Assembly (NCBI GenBank): GCA_024196135.1
Contig: JAMQCK010000021.1
Span: 1 to 64,000 of the forward strand
Length of the DNA: 64,000 nt
From: Pleurotus ostreatus/Saccharomyces cerevisiae fusant
Taxonomy: Eukaryota > Opisthokonta
Direction of reading: 5' to 3'
The notes under the pieces: model-generated
The model's input: the letters and a program-made list of their open reading frames with translations, nothing else
Told to the model about the DNA's origin: nothing
The model's database searches: none
Translations under genes and position numbers: made by a program
Part shown: positions 45,510 to 57,900 of the stretch, piece by piece
Position numbering within the stretch: position 1 is the first letter of the stretch
Layout of the letters: each line of letters begins with the position of its first letter

Positions 45510-48500
45510 CCGCAGGCGACACATGGCAGAGAAGCGTCTCCTTTTTGATGTGCAGTAGGTGCGAGCTCGAAATGATGTAGACGCCGGGACAGGACCCCTG
45601 CTTATTGGCGTGGAGGTCTCTGCCGAAATCGTCAAGATCCGGATTTTTCTGTCCGACACTTTTTGGCTTTTCCGGCGCGTATTGTCCGGGTTTCCCAGAG
45701 ACCTCGACTTCGACTTCGACTTTTGTCCGGATGAGCGCAGAAACCGTCGAAAATTCGGGTGAGATTGAGGGGAAACTTGAATATTTTCCCTTGGACGGGG
45801 CCTTGTCGAGCCTCTCACTGCCTCATCTGTCCGACATCTTACAGAGAGCTGCTGGCGACCAACATATCTTGTCCGGCCCCCGCAGAGAGCTTCACACGCC
45901 CAAATTCGATTTGTCCGGTGTTTTCAGAGACCTTTTCCGTTCCGAAGCCCAATTTTGTCCGGCATCCGACATAAACCTCCACGCCAATAAGCAGGGGTCC
46001 TGCCGGGACCCGTCGAACCTCGTTGCTGCCTCATGGTAGGTATAGCATCTCACAGCACCTGTGAAGACCATGCGTTGCCACGGTGAAAAGACCCACCGCA
46101 GAGGTTCCGCCTTCTGACAATAGACCCAGGTAAGCTAGAAGCCTGAGAAGACAATAAGACCTGTGCGGCGAATGGTCATGGCACTTGCCTCGTGGTGCAG
46201 TCGAACAATAGATCGTGCTCAAAACGGAAACAATGAACATCGGATCACTGTGATCCGGAGTAGTGATCAGAGGTTTATATAGGGCGCAGGCGGCGATGAG
46301 TGGCTTCCCCATGCCCTCGTCGTCCAGACGGGTCCAACTGACTGCCAATGCCTCATCCGGCGCGCGGCCTTCCTGTCGAGATGGGCCACTGTCTGCCCAT
46401 CTACGGCGCTGACTGTGCCATTATAGCAACGCTGTGCGGGTGCAACTGCGTTCGGATGGATGGTAGCAGGTCGCATTCGTGGTCATTGCGAGAGGACATT
46501 CTTCGGGTGTCTTCTTCCCAATGGCGCGAGACCTGTTTTGTCGGGCTCATCACGTGCGATAGCTGGGTCGCGGAGGTCGAGGACGAGTCGTAGTGCACGG
46601 AAACGGCCTGCGGCTTCGAGGCTCTTCGCGTCGTCACCGGATGGGACCACGCCAGCTACGTACGGAGGTGAGTGGGCGCCTGTCTGTCGCGGGTGTTCGC
46701 TTGACATCAATGAGGTGCCTATCGTCTTCTTCTCGGAGCGATAACGCGCTGAGGTGTCGCTGCGTGCACTCGCGACTCGAAGCTGCGTCGACAATGCCAC
46801 ATGTCTCTAACGGATATGTGGCGGAGGCGACGCACCTTCTCGGGGGTCGGCTGCCACTCGTGCAGAAGTATCGGTAGCCGACCGTCGACTTTGACGGTCA
46901 GCGATCCGCTGCAACTCGCTTGTTCTGCCTTGTGGTTAGCGAAAGACGGCCAATGTTTGGAACCCATTGCAGCCCTTCACGAGGGCTGTGATCATCACTT
47001 ACCCCAGTCGTCGGATACGGATCCAACTGGCGGCCATTCAATTGGTGTGCGTCTCTGGGCGAGGACGCGCGGCTTGCCGTGCGCTCTTGCTGACAATTGC
47101 ACTGGCAGTGGTGTGCAGGCGCGTAGTACCCAATTGGATGGTGGCGGGTTGCTGGTGCGGTCACTGCCCAGAAACATCTGTTAGATGGTATCTGCCAGTG
47201 GCCGCCAGACCTGCAGTGTCGGGCTCATCGACGTACGATAGCCGGGTCGCGGGTACTGAGGACGAGCCGGTTGGTATTCGCTTTCGATCCACGGCTTCGA
47301 GGTTTCCTGCGTCGTCCACTAAATGGGACCATGTCAGCTACGTATGGAGATGAGTGGACTCTTGTCCCGTGCGTGTGCGTGCTCGATGCCGATGAGGCAT
47401 CCATCGTCTTGTCTTTGAGGCGATGACTTGCTGAGATGCCTGGTACGTACTCGCCACACGAAGCTGTGTAGTCGACGCTACATGTCCAAGCAGATTTGTA
47501 GCAGAGGTTACGCACCTTCGTGGGGGTCGGCTGCCGCTCGTGTAGGCGTCGCGGAAGTGTGCTGCTAGCTGTCTGCCGCCTTTGACGGACAGTGAACCGT
47601 TACACTCCGTTTCGTCTACCTTGCGGTCAGCGAAAAGACGGCAAATGTTTGGAACCCATTGCAGCCCTTGATGGGGCTGACTTACCTCGTCGTCAGACAT
47701 GTTGTCCAACCGACCACCGATGCCCCGTCTGGCGAGCGGCCCTCCTGTCGGAGATGGGCAGCTATCTGCCCATCTTCGTCGCTGACTGTGCTATAAAGCA
47801 ACGCTGTGCGGGTGCAAGTGTGTTCAGACGGACGGTGGCAGGTCGCTATCGTGGTCACTACCGGAAGCCATCTGTAAGATGGCTTCTGTCTAGTGGCCGC
47901 GAGACCTGTGTTGTCGGGCTCACCACGTGCGATAGCCGGGTCGTGGGGGCTGAGGACAAGTCGTAGTGCACGGAAACGGCCTGCGGCTTCGAGGCTTTCC
48001 GCGTCGTCACCGGATGGGACCGTGCCGGCTACGTACGGAGGTGAGTGGACGCCTGTCATTCGTGGGTGTACGCTCGATGTCGAGGAGGTGCCTATCGTCT
48101 TGTTTTAGAGGTGATTGACGCTGAGATATCGATGCGGCTACCCGCTGCGCGAAGCTGCATCGACGACGTCCCATGTCTAGCGGTATGTGGTGGAGTCGAC
48201 TCAGATTGGTAGAGGTTGGCGAACACTCGTGCGGTCGTTGCGGAAGTGTACTAGGAGCTGTTTGTCGTCTTCGACGAATGGTGAACTGCTACCTTCCGCC
48301 TCGTCAGCCTTGTGGTCAGCTAAAAGACGGCAAATGTTTGGAACTTTTTATAGCCCTTGACTGGGCAGTCGTCAGACACAGAGCCCAACTGACTGCCAAT
48401 GCCTCGGCTGGCGTGCTCTTCCTGGCGAGGGTGTGCGGCTTGCTGCGCGCCCTCGCCGACTGCTGCGCGGGGCTAATGCGCTCAGCCGGATGGTAGCCGG

Positions 48501-49020
48501 GTCGTCGCGCGCTCACTGCTTGCGCTGTCAGGGCGCACCAGTGGCAGCGAGACCTCCAGCGTTGGGCTCATCGCGTGCGCTGGTCGGGGCGCGGGGGGCC
48601 CATGACGGACCGGTTGGTATTCGGTTACGGTCCACGGCCTCGAGGTCCCCCGCGTCGTCACCGTCGTTGAATGTCGACGGGACCGCGCCGGCCACGTAGC
48701 GCGGTGAGTGGGTATGTGTCGCGGCGGGCTGGCGTCCGGTGCCGACGACGCTCGTGCTCATCCTCGCATGGAGCGAGCTGAGGCGCTGGGCGTGCGGAGG
48801 TGTGGGTCGTTACTGATGTCGTTCACCCACCTTGGTGTGGCTGGACGAAGGAGACGGCCGGTGCCTTTCCCGCTATATTGACGGCCAATCTTTGGAACCC
48901 TTTTCAGTCCCGTTGAGGACTTGAAGAAAATGTATGTCAGTCACCGCATAACTTAGTATAGAGTACGTAGAACGCACCGCTATGGGTCTGTATTTGGTAC
49001 TTCGTAGTTGCTTGCTATAG
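45510..49020 (+). repeat. tandem-unit repeat element, copy 1 (about four units)
   Basis: A 5' block (45510-46260, interrupted by a MITE) leads to a TATA-like TTTATATAGG at 46274-46282. Tandem units of about 0.68 kb follow. The landmark GGGACC before a GTGAGTGG occurs at 46643, 47325, 48016 and 48679 (spacings 682, 691, 663), and GTTTGGAAC recurs about 300 bp after each of the first three. The last unit is a distinct subtype that also ends copies 2 and 3. The right end shares TAGTTGCTTGCTATAG-like sequence near 49003-49020 with copy 3. Open frames inside are short, drift between units and are not called as genes. Compared with the other copies, the two middle units are extra. Confidence 0.75.
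45590..46002. mobile_element. MITE, 413 bp, with 28-bp inverted ends and 6-bp target duplication
   Basis: The 28-bp ends start CAGGACCCCTGCTTATTGG and are perfect inverted repeats (45590-45617 and 45975-46002). They are flanked by a direct CCGGGA at 45584-45589 and 46003-46008. There is no coding potential. The interior holds about seven copies of TGTCCG(G/A), a possible transposase-binding or filler repeat. It lies inside the 5' block of repeat-element copy 1; copy 3 has the same block without it, so it inserted after the duplication. Confidence 0.9.
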
Positions 49021-49402
49021 ACACTGTAAACAGTCAATCGATGACGGGCGCCTCCCGTCGAGCCCTTGGAAAAGACCTGCTAGCGCATCATGCATCATGC
49101 ATCATAGGTAGGAAACAACTACCCTGGCGATGACCGCGGCGCGATTCAAGGAGGCAAACAAATGTCGCGAAGGAGTGGTGGAGTGTCATTAGACGGCCGC
49201 TCTAGTAGTAGACCCGGTAAGTAGAGTAAGTAGGCTCCAGTGTAAGATACATGTGTACTTTTGTCCCCGAGGCGCGCCTCCGGTCCGCCTGCCAGCCGAC
49301 AGCAGACCGCGCGCCCCGAGAAGGTACTGCTCGGCCTCGCACCAGCGGCAAGGCCCAACCCGGACATCCAACGCCCCCCGATATCCAAACCCCACCGCGC
49401 GC

Positions 49403-52153
49403 CTACTTCTTCGCCTGCGGCCTGCTCTTCCTGTACGCCTCCTCCAGCTCCTTCTGCAGCTGCGGCAGCGTCGGCTGGTGGTTCTTGTACTCCATGCTGA
49501 ACTCGCCCTTGCCCTGCGTCGCGCCGCGCAGCTGGCTCGAGTACCCGAACATGTCGTTCAGCGCGACCTCCGCCGTGCACACGAACTCGTCGTCCCGCAC
49601 CTCGCTGTCGATGATCGTGCCGCGGCGCGTGTTCAGGCCGCCGATGACCGCGCTCTGGAACTCGGTCGGCGCGGTGACCTCGACGGTCATGATGGGCTCG
49701 AGCACGACGGGGCGCGTGTTCGCGTAGGCCTCGCGGAAGGCGTTGATCGCGCAGATGCGGAAGGCGAGCTCGCTGGAGTCGACCATGTGGTAGGCGCCGT
49801 CGGTGAGGACCATGCGCACGCCGCCGACCTTGTTGCCGGTGAGGTTGCCCTTCTCGAGCGCCTCGCGGAAGCCCTGAAGAATCGGAGTGAGCACAAGCAT
49901 AAGACGAGCGAGGGGCTGACGCTCACCTTCTCGATGGCCGGGATGTAGTTGCTCGGGATAGCACCACCCATGATCTGGCTCTCGAACTCGACGTCCGTGC
50001 CCTTCTCCTGGTCGTACTCGCAAGGCTCAATGCGGCCCTCCATCTTGGCGTACTGACCCTGGCCACCAGTCTGCTTCTTGTGCGTGTAGACAAAGTCCGC
50101 GGGCTGAAGAAATGGCGGTCAGCGCGATGGCATACCATCAGAAGCGACGACGACCAACCTGGGTGATGGTCTCCCTGAAGGCCACGCGCGGCTTGCCAGT
50201 CGTGCAGTCAATGTTGTACTCGCGACGCATGCGCTCGACGTAGATCTCCAAGTGCAGCTCGCCCATACCCGAGATGATCGTCTCCTTGCTGTCCTGGTCG
50301 ATGTGCACCCTGAACGTCGGGTCCTCCTTCTGGAACCGGTTCAGCGCGCGCGAGAAGTTCGGCGTCTCCTGCCCGTTCATCTTGATCGCCAGACTGATGA
50401 CCGGCTCTGGCACGAACATGGAGGTCATGCTCAGGCGCGTCGTGCCGTCCGTGAAGGTATCGCCCGACGCGCACTCGACGCCGAACATCGCGCAGATCTC
50501 GCCGGGCCCGATGGAGTCGACGTCCTCCATCTCCTCGGAGTGCATGCGCACGAGGCGGGGGACCTTGACCTTCTTGCCGGTGCGCGCATTGTAGATGATG
50601 GCGGCGCGCTTGAGGGTGCCCTGGTAGACGCGCATGTATGTCAACTGGCCGAAACGACCCTCCTCGAGCTTGAACGCGAGACCGAGAAGCGGAGCTTTGG
50701 CAGCCGGGGTGAGGGGGACGGCCGGGGCACTTCGGTAGATGGTCAACAGATCATCTTCAATGTTACCACTTCATCGACTCACCCTGACGGCCAGTCCGTG
50801 TTGTGTGCCTCGTTCTTGACCTCAGCGGGACTCGGGAGATAATCCGCGACACCGTCGAGCAGGGGCTGCACCGCCGTGTTCTTGACCGCCGAACCCATGA
50901 AGACCGGACTGAACTTGAGGCTGATAGTCGCGCGCCGGATAGCCGCAGCAAGCTGCTCGTTGGTGGGGAGTTCGTCCGCAAGCACAAGGTCACCAATCTC
51001 CTCGTCGACGTCGGCAAGGGTCTCGACAAGCTCCTGACGCTTCTTCTTGGCCAGCTCGAGGATGGGCGCGGGGAGTTCAGGAACAGCTATGAAGAATGGT
51101 CAGCAAACGAGCTGACGACCAAGAACAAGGACAGGGGGTCATGAATGGACGAGCTTTGAGACGCGGTGAATGGAGGAGAAACTCACGTTCGCCAGGGACA
51201 GCCGAGCAAGGCAGAGAGACCATGTCGCCAGTGTACTTCTCGCCAGTGGGAGACTCGGGAAGGGGTGCCATAGTCAAGTCGATGCCCTTGTAGCCGCCGT
51301 TGTAGATTGCACGCCAGTGAACCAGGTCAACAACACCGCGGAAATCGTCTTCAGCACCAATGGGGACCTGCGCGCAGTGTGTGAGAACCCGTCGAAGGTG
51401 CAGAACATAGTACGCACCTGGACAGCCGCGGCGTTGATCTTGAGCTTGTTCTTGATCTGCTCGACAATACGCCATGGGTTCGCACCAGGACGATCCATCT
51501 TGTTCACGAAGCTGACCCGAGGAACCTTGTACCTGTGCACGACGAGTGAGCAGTCGCGTGCGGAGGAATATTTGCACCACGCACCTGCGCATTTGCCTGT
51601 CGACGGTCGTCGTCTGACTCTGCACACCGGAGACCGCACATAAGACCAGAATAGCACCATCCAGCACACGCAGCGCGCGCTCGACCTCGATCGTGAAGTC
51701 GACGTGTCCTGGCGTGTCGATGATGTTGACCGCGTACTTCGTCTGCTCGCCGGTGACCGGGTGCTTCGTCTGCCAGTCGCAGAACGTCGCCGCGGACTGG
51801 ATGGTGATGCCCTTCTCGCGCTCGAGGTCCATGTGGTCCATCTTCGCGCCGACGTTGTCGCGCCCGCGGACTTCGTGGATGTCCTTGATCCTGCCCGTGT
51901 AGAAGAGGATGCGCTCGGTGAGCGTCGTCTTGCCGGAGTCAATGTGCGCGGAGACACCAATGTTGCGCTGGTACGTGAGGCGCTGCTTGTCCGCGTCCGT
52001 GAGCTCGTAGACAGGTGGGGGCGGGTACTCCGGGGCTGCTGCTCCATCCTCAGCGCCCGTCGTCGAGGCAAAGCGAGCGGGTAGGTAGGCGCATCTGCGC
52101 GTCGCTGGCGCTACTAGGCGCGTCGCCTGACTCAACAGGCGTAGCGACACCAT
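49403..52153 (-). CDS. MEF1: mitochondrial elongation factor G (MEF1)
   Basis: GTPase that catalyses translocation of peptidyl-tRNA on mitochondrial ribosomes. Exons on the minus strand 52153-51585, 51532-51418, 51367-51187, 51086-50783, 50729-50159, 50103-49927 and 49873-49403 give 795 residues, the usual size. The N-terminus [20 protein letters not shown] is an Arg-rich, acid-free mitochondrial presequence, with cleavage probably near residue 30. G motifs: AHIDSGKTT (G1), GITIQSA (G2), DTPGHVDF (G3) and NKMD (G4). Domain II has [14 protein letters not shown], and domain III/V landmarks include [38 protein letters not shown] and [20 protein letters not shown]. The last keeps the GYSSQLRG loop of translocating EF-G1, not the EF-G2 (MEF2) recycling type. 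It lies between two repeat-element copies in opposite orientation. Confidence 0.95.
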
Positions 52154-52589
52154 GCCTCCGACTTCGACCTGGTACGGGACAACCTGCAACTTCAAGCGCC
52201 CAAATTTTGAATTCCTGCGGTCCGCCGCCAACCGGAAGCCACGTGCGCCGCATTTGCTTCCGCGGCGAATGCCGAGCATCCAGACTCCAGAAACCATCGC
52301 GCGCTTCACTTTCAGCTACTTTACTTATACGAGACCAGCCTTCGGTTTCATACTCGACAAAAATGATGACAGGGTAGCGCCTGCGAACAAGCGGAGATCT
52401 ATACCTTCTCAGAGTCGTCACCTCCATCGTCGTGCATTGCGAACTGTCCGCTCTCTTTCACCAAGGGATCAGTAAGGTAAAAATGCTCACAGATGGAGCC
52501 AGGAGAATGTCTGCTTTTGCAGCTTCAATTCTACATACCTACATACACTGAGGAAATACCAAGTAAGTACGATCCAGCCGCATCCGCAA
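52154..52589. other. intergenic, EF-G promoter side
   Basis: About 430 bp upstream of EF-G. No gene or clear TATA box seen; it borders repeat-element copy 2. Confidence 0.4.
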
Positions 52590-54215
52590 GTCCTCGATGG
52601 GACTGAAGAAGATTCCAAAGATTGGCCGTCAATATGGCGGGAAAGGCACCGGCCGTCTCCTTCGTTCAGCCACCAAGGTGGGTGAACGACATCAATAACG
52701 ACCCACGCCTCTGCACGCCCGGCGCCTCAGCTCGCTCCATGCGAGGATGAGCACGAGCGTCGTTGGCGCCGGACGCCAGCCCGCCGCGACACATGCCCAC
52801 TCACCGCGTACGTGGCCGGCGCGGTCCCGTCGACATTCAACAACGGTGACGACGCGGGGGACCTCGAGGCCGTGGACCGTAACCGAATACCAACCGGCCC
52901 GTCATGGGGCCCCCGCGACCCGACCAGCGCACGCGATGAGCCCAACGCTGCAGGTCTCGCTGCCACCGGTGCGCCCTGACAGCGCACGCAGTGAGCGCGC
53001 GACGACCCGGCTACCATCCGGCTGAGCGCATTAGCCCCGCACAGCAGTCGGCGAGGGTGTACTTGGACACCCTCGCCAGGAAAAGCACGCCAGCCGAGGC
53101 ATTGGCAGTCAGTTGGGCTCTGTGTCTGACGACTGCCCCGTTGAGGGCTGTACATGAAGAGGTTCCAAATATTTGCCGTCGTTTCGCTGACCACAAGGCA
53201 AACGAGGCGGGTTGTAGCGGTTCGCTGAGCGTCAAAGGCGACGGACAGCTACTGGTACACTCCCGCGACGCCTGCACGTGTGGCAGCCGACCCCCGCGAA
53301 GGTGCGTCGATTCCGCCAGGTATCCCTAACAGATGTTTGGCATCACCGACGCAGCTCCGCCAGCGGGTGCGCACAGACATCTCAGCCGGCCACCGCCTCA
53401 AGAAGAGAACGGTGGGTGGCATCCCTGACATCCGGCGCGGTGGACAGGATTCCACTCACGTCCGTAGGTCGCCAGCGAGGTCCCCTTTCGGCGACATCGC
53501 GGTGTGCCTCGTCGTCGCGAACCGGAGAGAACACGACTCGTCATCAGCACACCGCAACCCGGCTAGTGTACGTCATGAGCCCAAACGCTGCAGGTCTCGC
53601 CGCCACTGGCAAAACCTCCACGCCAATAAGCAGGGGTCCTCAGTGGCCGCGGGGGCGACCCACTACCAAGCGGCTGAACGCTACATCTCCTATCAAATCG
53701 ATAGCGATGTCGGCGAGGGTTGCACGCCCTCGCCAGAGGAGTACGCCGATCCCAAGCATTGGCAGTTGGTTGGATCCAAATCCGACGGCGGGGGTATGGG
53801 AGAACATCCATTGACGCCGCTGTCCTTATAAACCTGGGCACACGTGATCACTGCGTGGCGGCCGATCACCGCGTGCCTCCATTGTTCCGTTTTTGGATGG
53901 GTGGCATCTCGCGTAGGGCCATGAACATGAGGTGTCCGCGTTGGCCCTCCATTGCGTGGCGCTCGCTTATTCTGAGCTCTAGCCTACCCCACGCGAATGG
54001 TAAGGGTCAAAGGACTGCGGAGACTCCGTCATTCATCAATTTCTTTCATTACAGCGTTCAAACATGGCCATAAGCCACCCAGCTTGACGCCACGGGGCAC
54101 TCAAACGCTTCACTAAAGCCCGGCCTTTGGCTGCGCGTCATTGTGTATCACAATTTCTGAGCTTCTTCTGCATGTGCCAGCTGCGGAGCTGTGGCCCTCG
54201 ACACCGTTGACGATA
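52590..54215 (-). repeat. tandem-unit repeat element, copy 2 (two units)
   Basis: Reverse orientation. The 5' block runs from about 54215 (CCGCAGCTGGCACATG shared exactly with copy 3) through TTTATAAGG at 53824-53832 into two units, with the GGGACC landmark (minus strand) at about 53484 and 52828, spacing about 656. The terminal unit is the same subtype as in copies 1 and 3. A conserved TGATCACGTG lies just upstream of the TATA box, as in copy 3. A lone MITE end interrupts it at 53614-53640. No gene seen inside. Confidence 0.7.
53614..53640. repeat. solo inverted end of the 413-bp MITE
   Basis: 27 bases identical to the right end of the MITE at 45590-46002, without the rest of the element. 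Compared with repeat-element copy 3, it replaces about 7 bp between the two halves of a CCACTGGC/CAGTGG palindrome. It may be an incomplete excision or an internal-deletion remnant. Confidence 0.7.
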
Positions 54216-54989
54216 CGCATCTCGAGAAAGTCAAGGACCACTATGGAAGCTCAACGCTATGGAACTACCCGACGCGCCTGATTGACGCAAGTATGCTCGC
54301 CCCACCACACCTGGGACTCGATATTTCCCCGCGCATGCTGCACGAATACTGGGAGATTGTTCTGAATGAGCGACGCATAAAGGCGACGCGTGGATTGTGG
54401 TCTTTTAGGTGGCATATTGAACGGCCTCCGATTGGCTAGGCCACAATATTCTCTTTCAATTTACCCGTTGCCTTTATGCTGCGCGGATTCAGAATTTGCT
54501 CACAATAATCTTGCAGTAATCTCCGGGGAATACTGAATCCCAGGTCTGGTGCCGCCTATGTAGCTCAAGGTTCGAGTACAATGGAAGGCGGACAAATGAT
54601 CAAATACACTTGTAAATGAACTATGAATGTGGCTCTCCAGCTCCCAACGAGCGCCAACCCTATTTTCGGCCGACATCGTTGGGTTCATTTCTAACGCAAT
54701 CTTGTACTTTGTTGGCTCCTCCTTGGTGTGAACCTCTTCAGTCGTCAGAGTAACCCTCAGGTCCCGATGAGCTCCCGCAAGCATGTCCACGACGATCACT
54801 CCGTACGTCGTAACCATTGCCACGGTCTCAGCTCGCTTGCCCCAAGGTAGATAGATCGTCCAACTTGCTCAGTACGCCAACCTCCAGCGACATAGGAATA
54901 AATGAATGAGAAATTATGGCACTATTCTGGCCCACGAACCAAAACTACAAGATGCGTATACAGACGATATAACAGAACATGACAAGATC
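54216..54989. other. intergenic, no supported gene
   Basis: About 770 bp. Frames at 54191-54439 (+) and 54500-54823 (-) have no domain or paralogue and are not called. It should contain the RAD16-like 3' region. Confidence 0.35.
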
Positions 54990-57900
54990 TCACAACTACG
55001 AGAACCGTCAGCACCTCTTCACAAACAGATATCAAGCAGCCACGTACCCTGAACAAGAACCCAAGATCCTCGGGCGTCAGCCGGCCCATGGCAGAGTCGT
55101 CTGGACTCAGCGTCGCGTCAACCATCGCCGCCTTCTTCTCCTGCAGCTGGACGATACGGGACTAAGAGGATATCATCAGCGCGCTGACCCTGACGATGAG
55201 CGATTGCCTTTCATACCTCGATACTGTCCTCTACGACGAGCTTGATCGCCTGGACAGGGCGACGCTGCCCCAGTCGATGGATACGGTCCATCGCCTCTGT
55301 AACCTTTCATCAGAATAGGTGCTTTGAGGTTGACACGAATATGACATACGGTATTCGACAGCCGGATTCCACCAGCTGTCCATCAGATACACGCGGGACG
55401 CCTCCGTGAGGTTAAGCGCCACACCACCAGCTTTGAGAGAGACCAGGAAGACAGGAACGTCGACGTTGGTCACTAGATAATCGTCAGTCAGACGCCCTGG
55501 ACGAGAACATAAACTGAACGTACTGAAGTGCTTGATCGTCGCATCGCGAGCCTGAGGACTCATCGTGCCCTCCAACCTACACACCGCGAAGCCCGCGCGC
55601 TGCAAACGGAACGCGACGAGGTCCAGGAAGTTGACGAACTGGCTGAAGACGATGCTCTGGAAAGTTATGAGCATAGACAGCGCCGCGCTAACCCCTACAA
55701 ACCCACCTTCGTCGTCGCATCCTGCTGCCGCAACGCGCTCAACTCCTCTACAAGCGCCTCGATCTTCGTCGACGACCTCCACTTGGAAAGGTCCAAGCGC
55801 CCGAGGATACCCTGTCGGAGCGACCGCGCACCCACGACGCCATCCGCGCCAGCGTCTCCGTCAGCGGCCTGATTCACCTCAAGAGCGGGCGCCGCAAGGT
55901 CGATGGTCAAAGGCACATAACATACGGGGCAGGTAGGCTGGTCGACGCCCGCCGCAGCCTCCAAGTACTGCGCGATACAGGCGCGGTCGAAGATGTGACG
56001 GCACTTTGCTGGAATTGCGTCCTCGGCGACGTCCTGGCAGAGCCGGCAAATGGTGACCTCCTCTTCCTCGGCGACGAAGGCGTTGGCGTTCGTCTTGCTG
56101 CGAAGGACGAGGTCGGGGTGGCAGGCCATCTGACGCATGCGCGTAAGGAGCGAGAAGATGTTGCTGTAATCTGAGAAAGGGATGAGCTTGAGGCTCGATA
56201 GTGCAAGTCAAATACACATACTGTTGAGTACAGTCCCCCGGTCGACAAACGTGTTGAACTCCCGCTTTGCGTCGGAGAAAAGACTGAGGTACAACTCCCG
56301 CTCCTCGGGGGAGAAGTAATCGCGGCGCACGATGACCGTCCGCGGCGGCAGACCGAGATCATCTGCGCGTTGAAGCTGAAGGCGTCATAAGCACATGTGT
56401 TCATCGACGGACAATGCGAATTTAGCGCCTACCTTCGTCCTCCGCAACATCATCCGGTCAAGCAGAATGCGCAACTTCTTGAACGCCGGCTTGCCCGGAC
56501 CCTCCATCCCATGCTTCTGGATCGGCGTCAAGATCTCGTTGTTCCAGAAGCAGGTGTGCTGCATCGGGCTGTGACCACAGTCTAAGAGGGTTTCGTCAGC
56601 GTCGGCCGAAATCAACGGAAGTGAAAAAGCTCACCATCGCACGTCTTGTGATCCGTGAAGCGCCAGTGCAGACTCTTGCAGTCACACCGCTTGCAGAAGT
56701 AGTAGGAGAAGGGGTCACCGCCGAGGAAGCGGACGAGCGAGTAGAGCTCGCCCACGCGGTTCTGCAGAGGTGTGCCCGAGAGGCACCAGCGGTGCTTCGC
56801 CTGCAGCGAGAGTCAATGAGATCCAAGTTGGCACGACCGGAGATGCTGACCTTAAGCTCGAAAGCCGCCTTCGCCGTATTCGTGCTGCGCTCCTTGATAT
56901 TGTGCGCCTCGTCGAGCTACAGGACATTCAGCATGTTGGTGTCGCGAACAAGCACAATACATACCACAACGCGCCCCCACTCAACAGCATGCACCGGCGA
57001 CCTCTCCTTGATGATCTTGTTCCCGCGCGTGAAGCCCTTCACCTGCTTCCTAAACGCACTCTCCAGCACCGCATACGTCGTCAGCACGACGTCGTACGCA
57101 GCCAGCTTCGCCGCATCCGCCTCGCGCGCCGCCCCGTGCCACACGAGCACCTTGAGCGGCGGCTCCGTGTGCGCCTCGATCTCGTTCTTCCACTGCATAA
57201 CCGCAACGGTGGGCGCGACAACCAGGTTCGGCCCCGGCTTCTCCGCTGCCCTTGCTTTCCCTTTCCCCTTCCCCTTCGCATCCCCACCACCACCAGCCGC
57301 ATCCGCAAAGTCCGCCAACTCGCTCACGAATAAGCCGATGATCTGAATCGTCTTCCCCATCCCCATCTCATCCGCGAGCATCCCGCCCGCCCATTCCCCC
57401 TTCTCCTGCTTCCGCATCCACGCTACGCTCTCGCGCTGGAAGGGCAGCAGCGTGAGCTTCAGGCGGCTCGGTTGCTCGGCCTCGGGGACCTTGCCCGCAA
57501 CCTCGACGCGGGTCTCTAGATCGCCCCATACGTCGCGCAGCTCGGGGTGGTACCGCCGCAGGAGCAGCGTCGTCTTCTCCGCGTGCGTGAGCTTGCGCCC
57601 GAGCCGCTTGCGCTCCAGCCGCTGCTCCTTCCGGATCGCAGCTTTCTCGAGTTTGTCTTCCGCGGCAGCGCGCTTGATATCCTCGTACGTGTATATCTTA
57701 TCCGACTTGGTGGGCTTTTTGGTAGTGAATTTGGTTTTAGCCTTGGCTTTAGCCGCCTTCCCTTTGCCCTTCTTCGCGATAGGCTCGCTGTCGGACTCGG
57801 AGGCGGACTCGTTGTCGATATCCATCATGATGCTGTCGTCGACGTCGGGGACGTCGCCGCCGGTGCGTGCGCGGGTGAGACGTGCCTCGGCGGCGGCGGC

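Noticed and set aside
46031..48761. Numerous 70-140 codon frames inside the repeat units
   Set aside because: They shift frame between units and share sequence only because the DNA repeats; no start, splice or domain consistency.
54191..54823. Two frames of 82 and 107 codons beside RAD16
   Set aside because: No domain or paralogue; the first overlaps the boundary of repeat-element copy 2.
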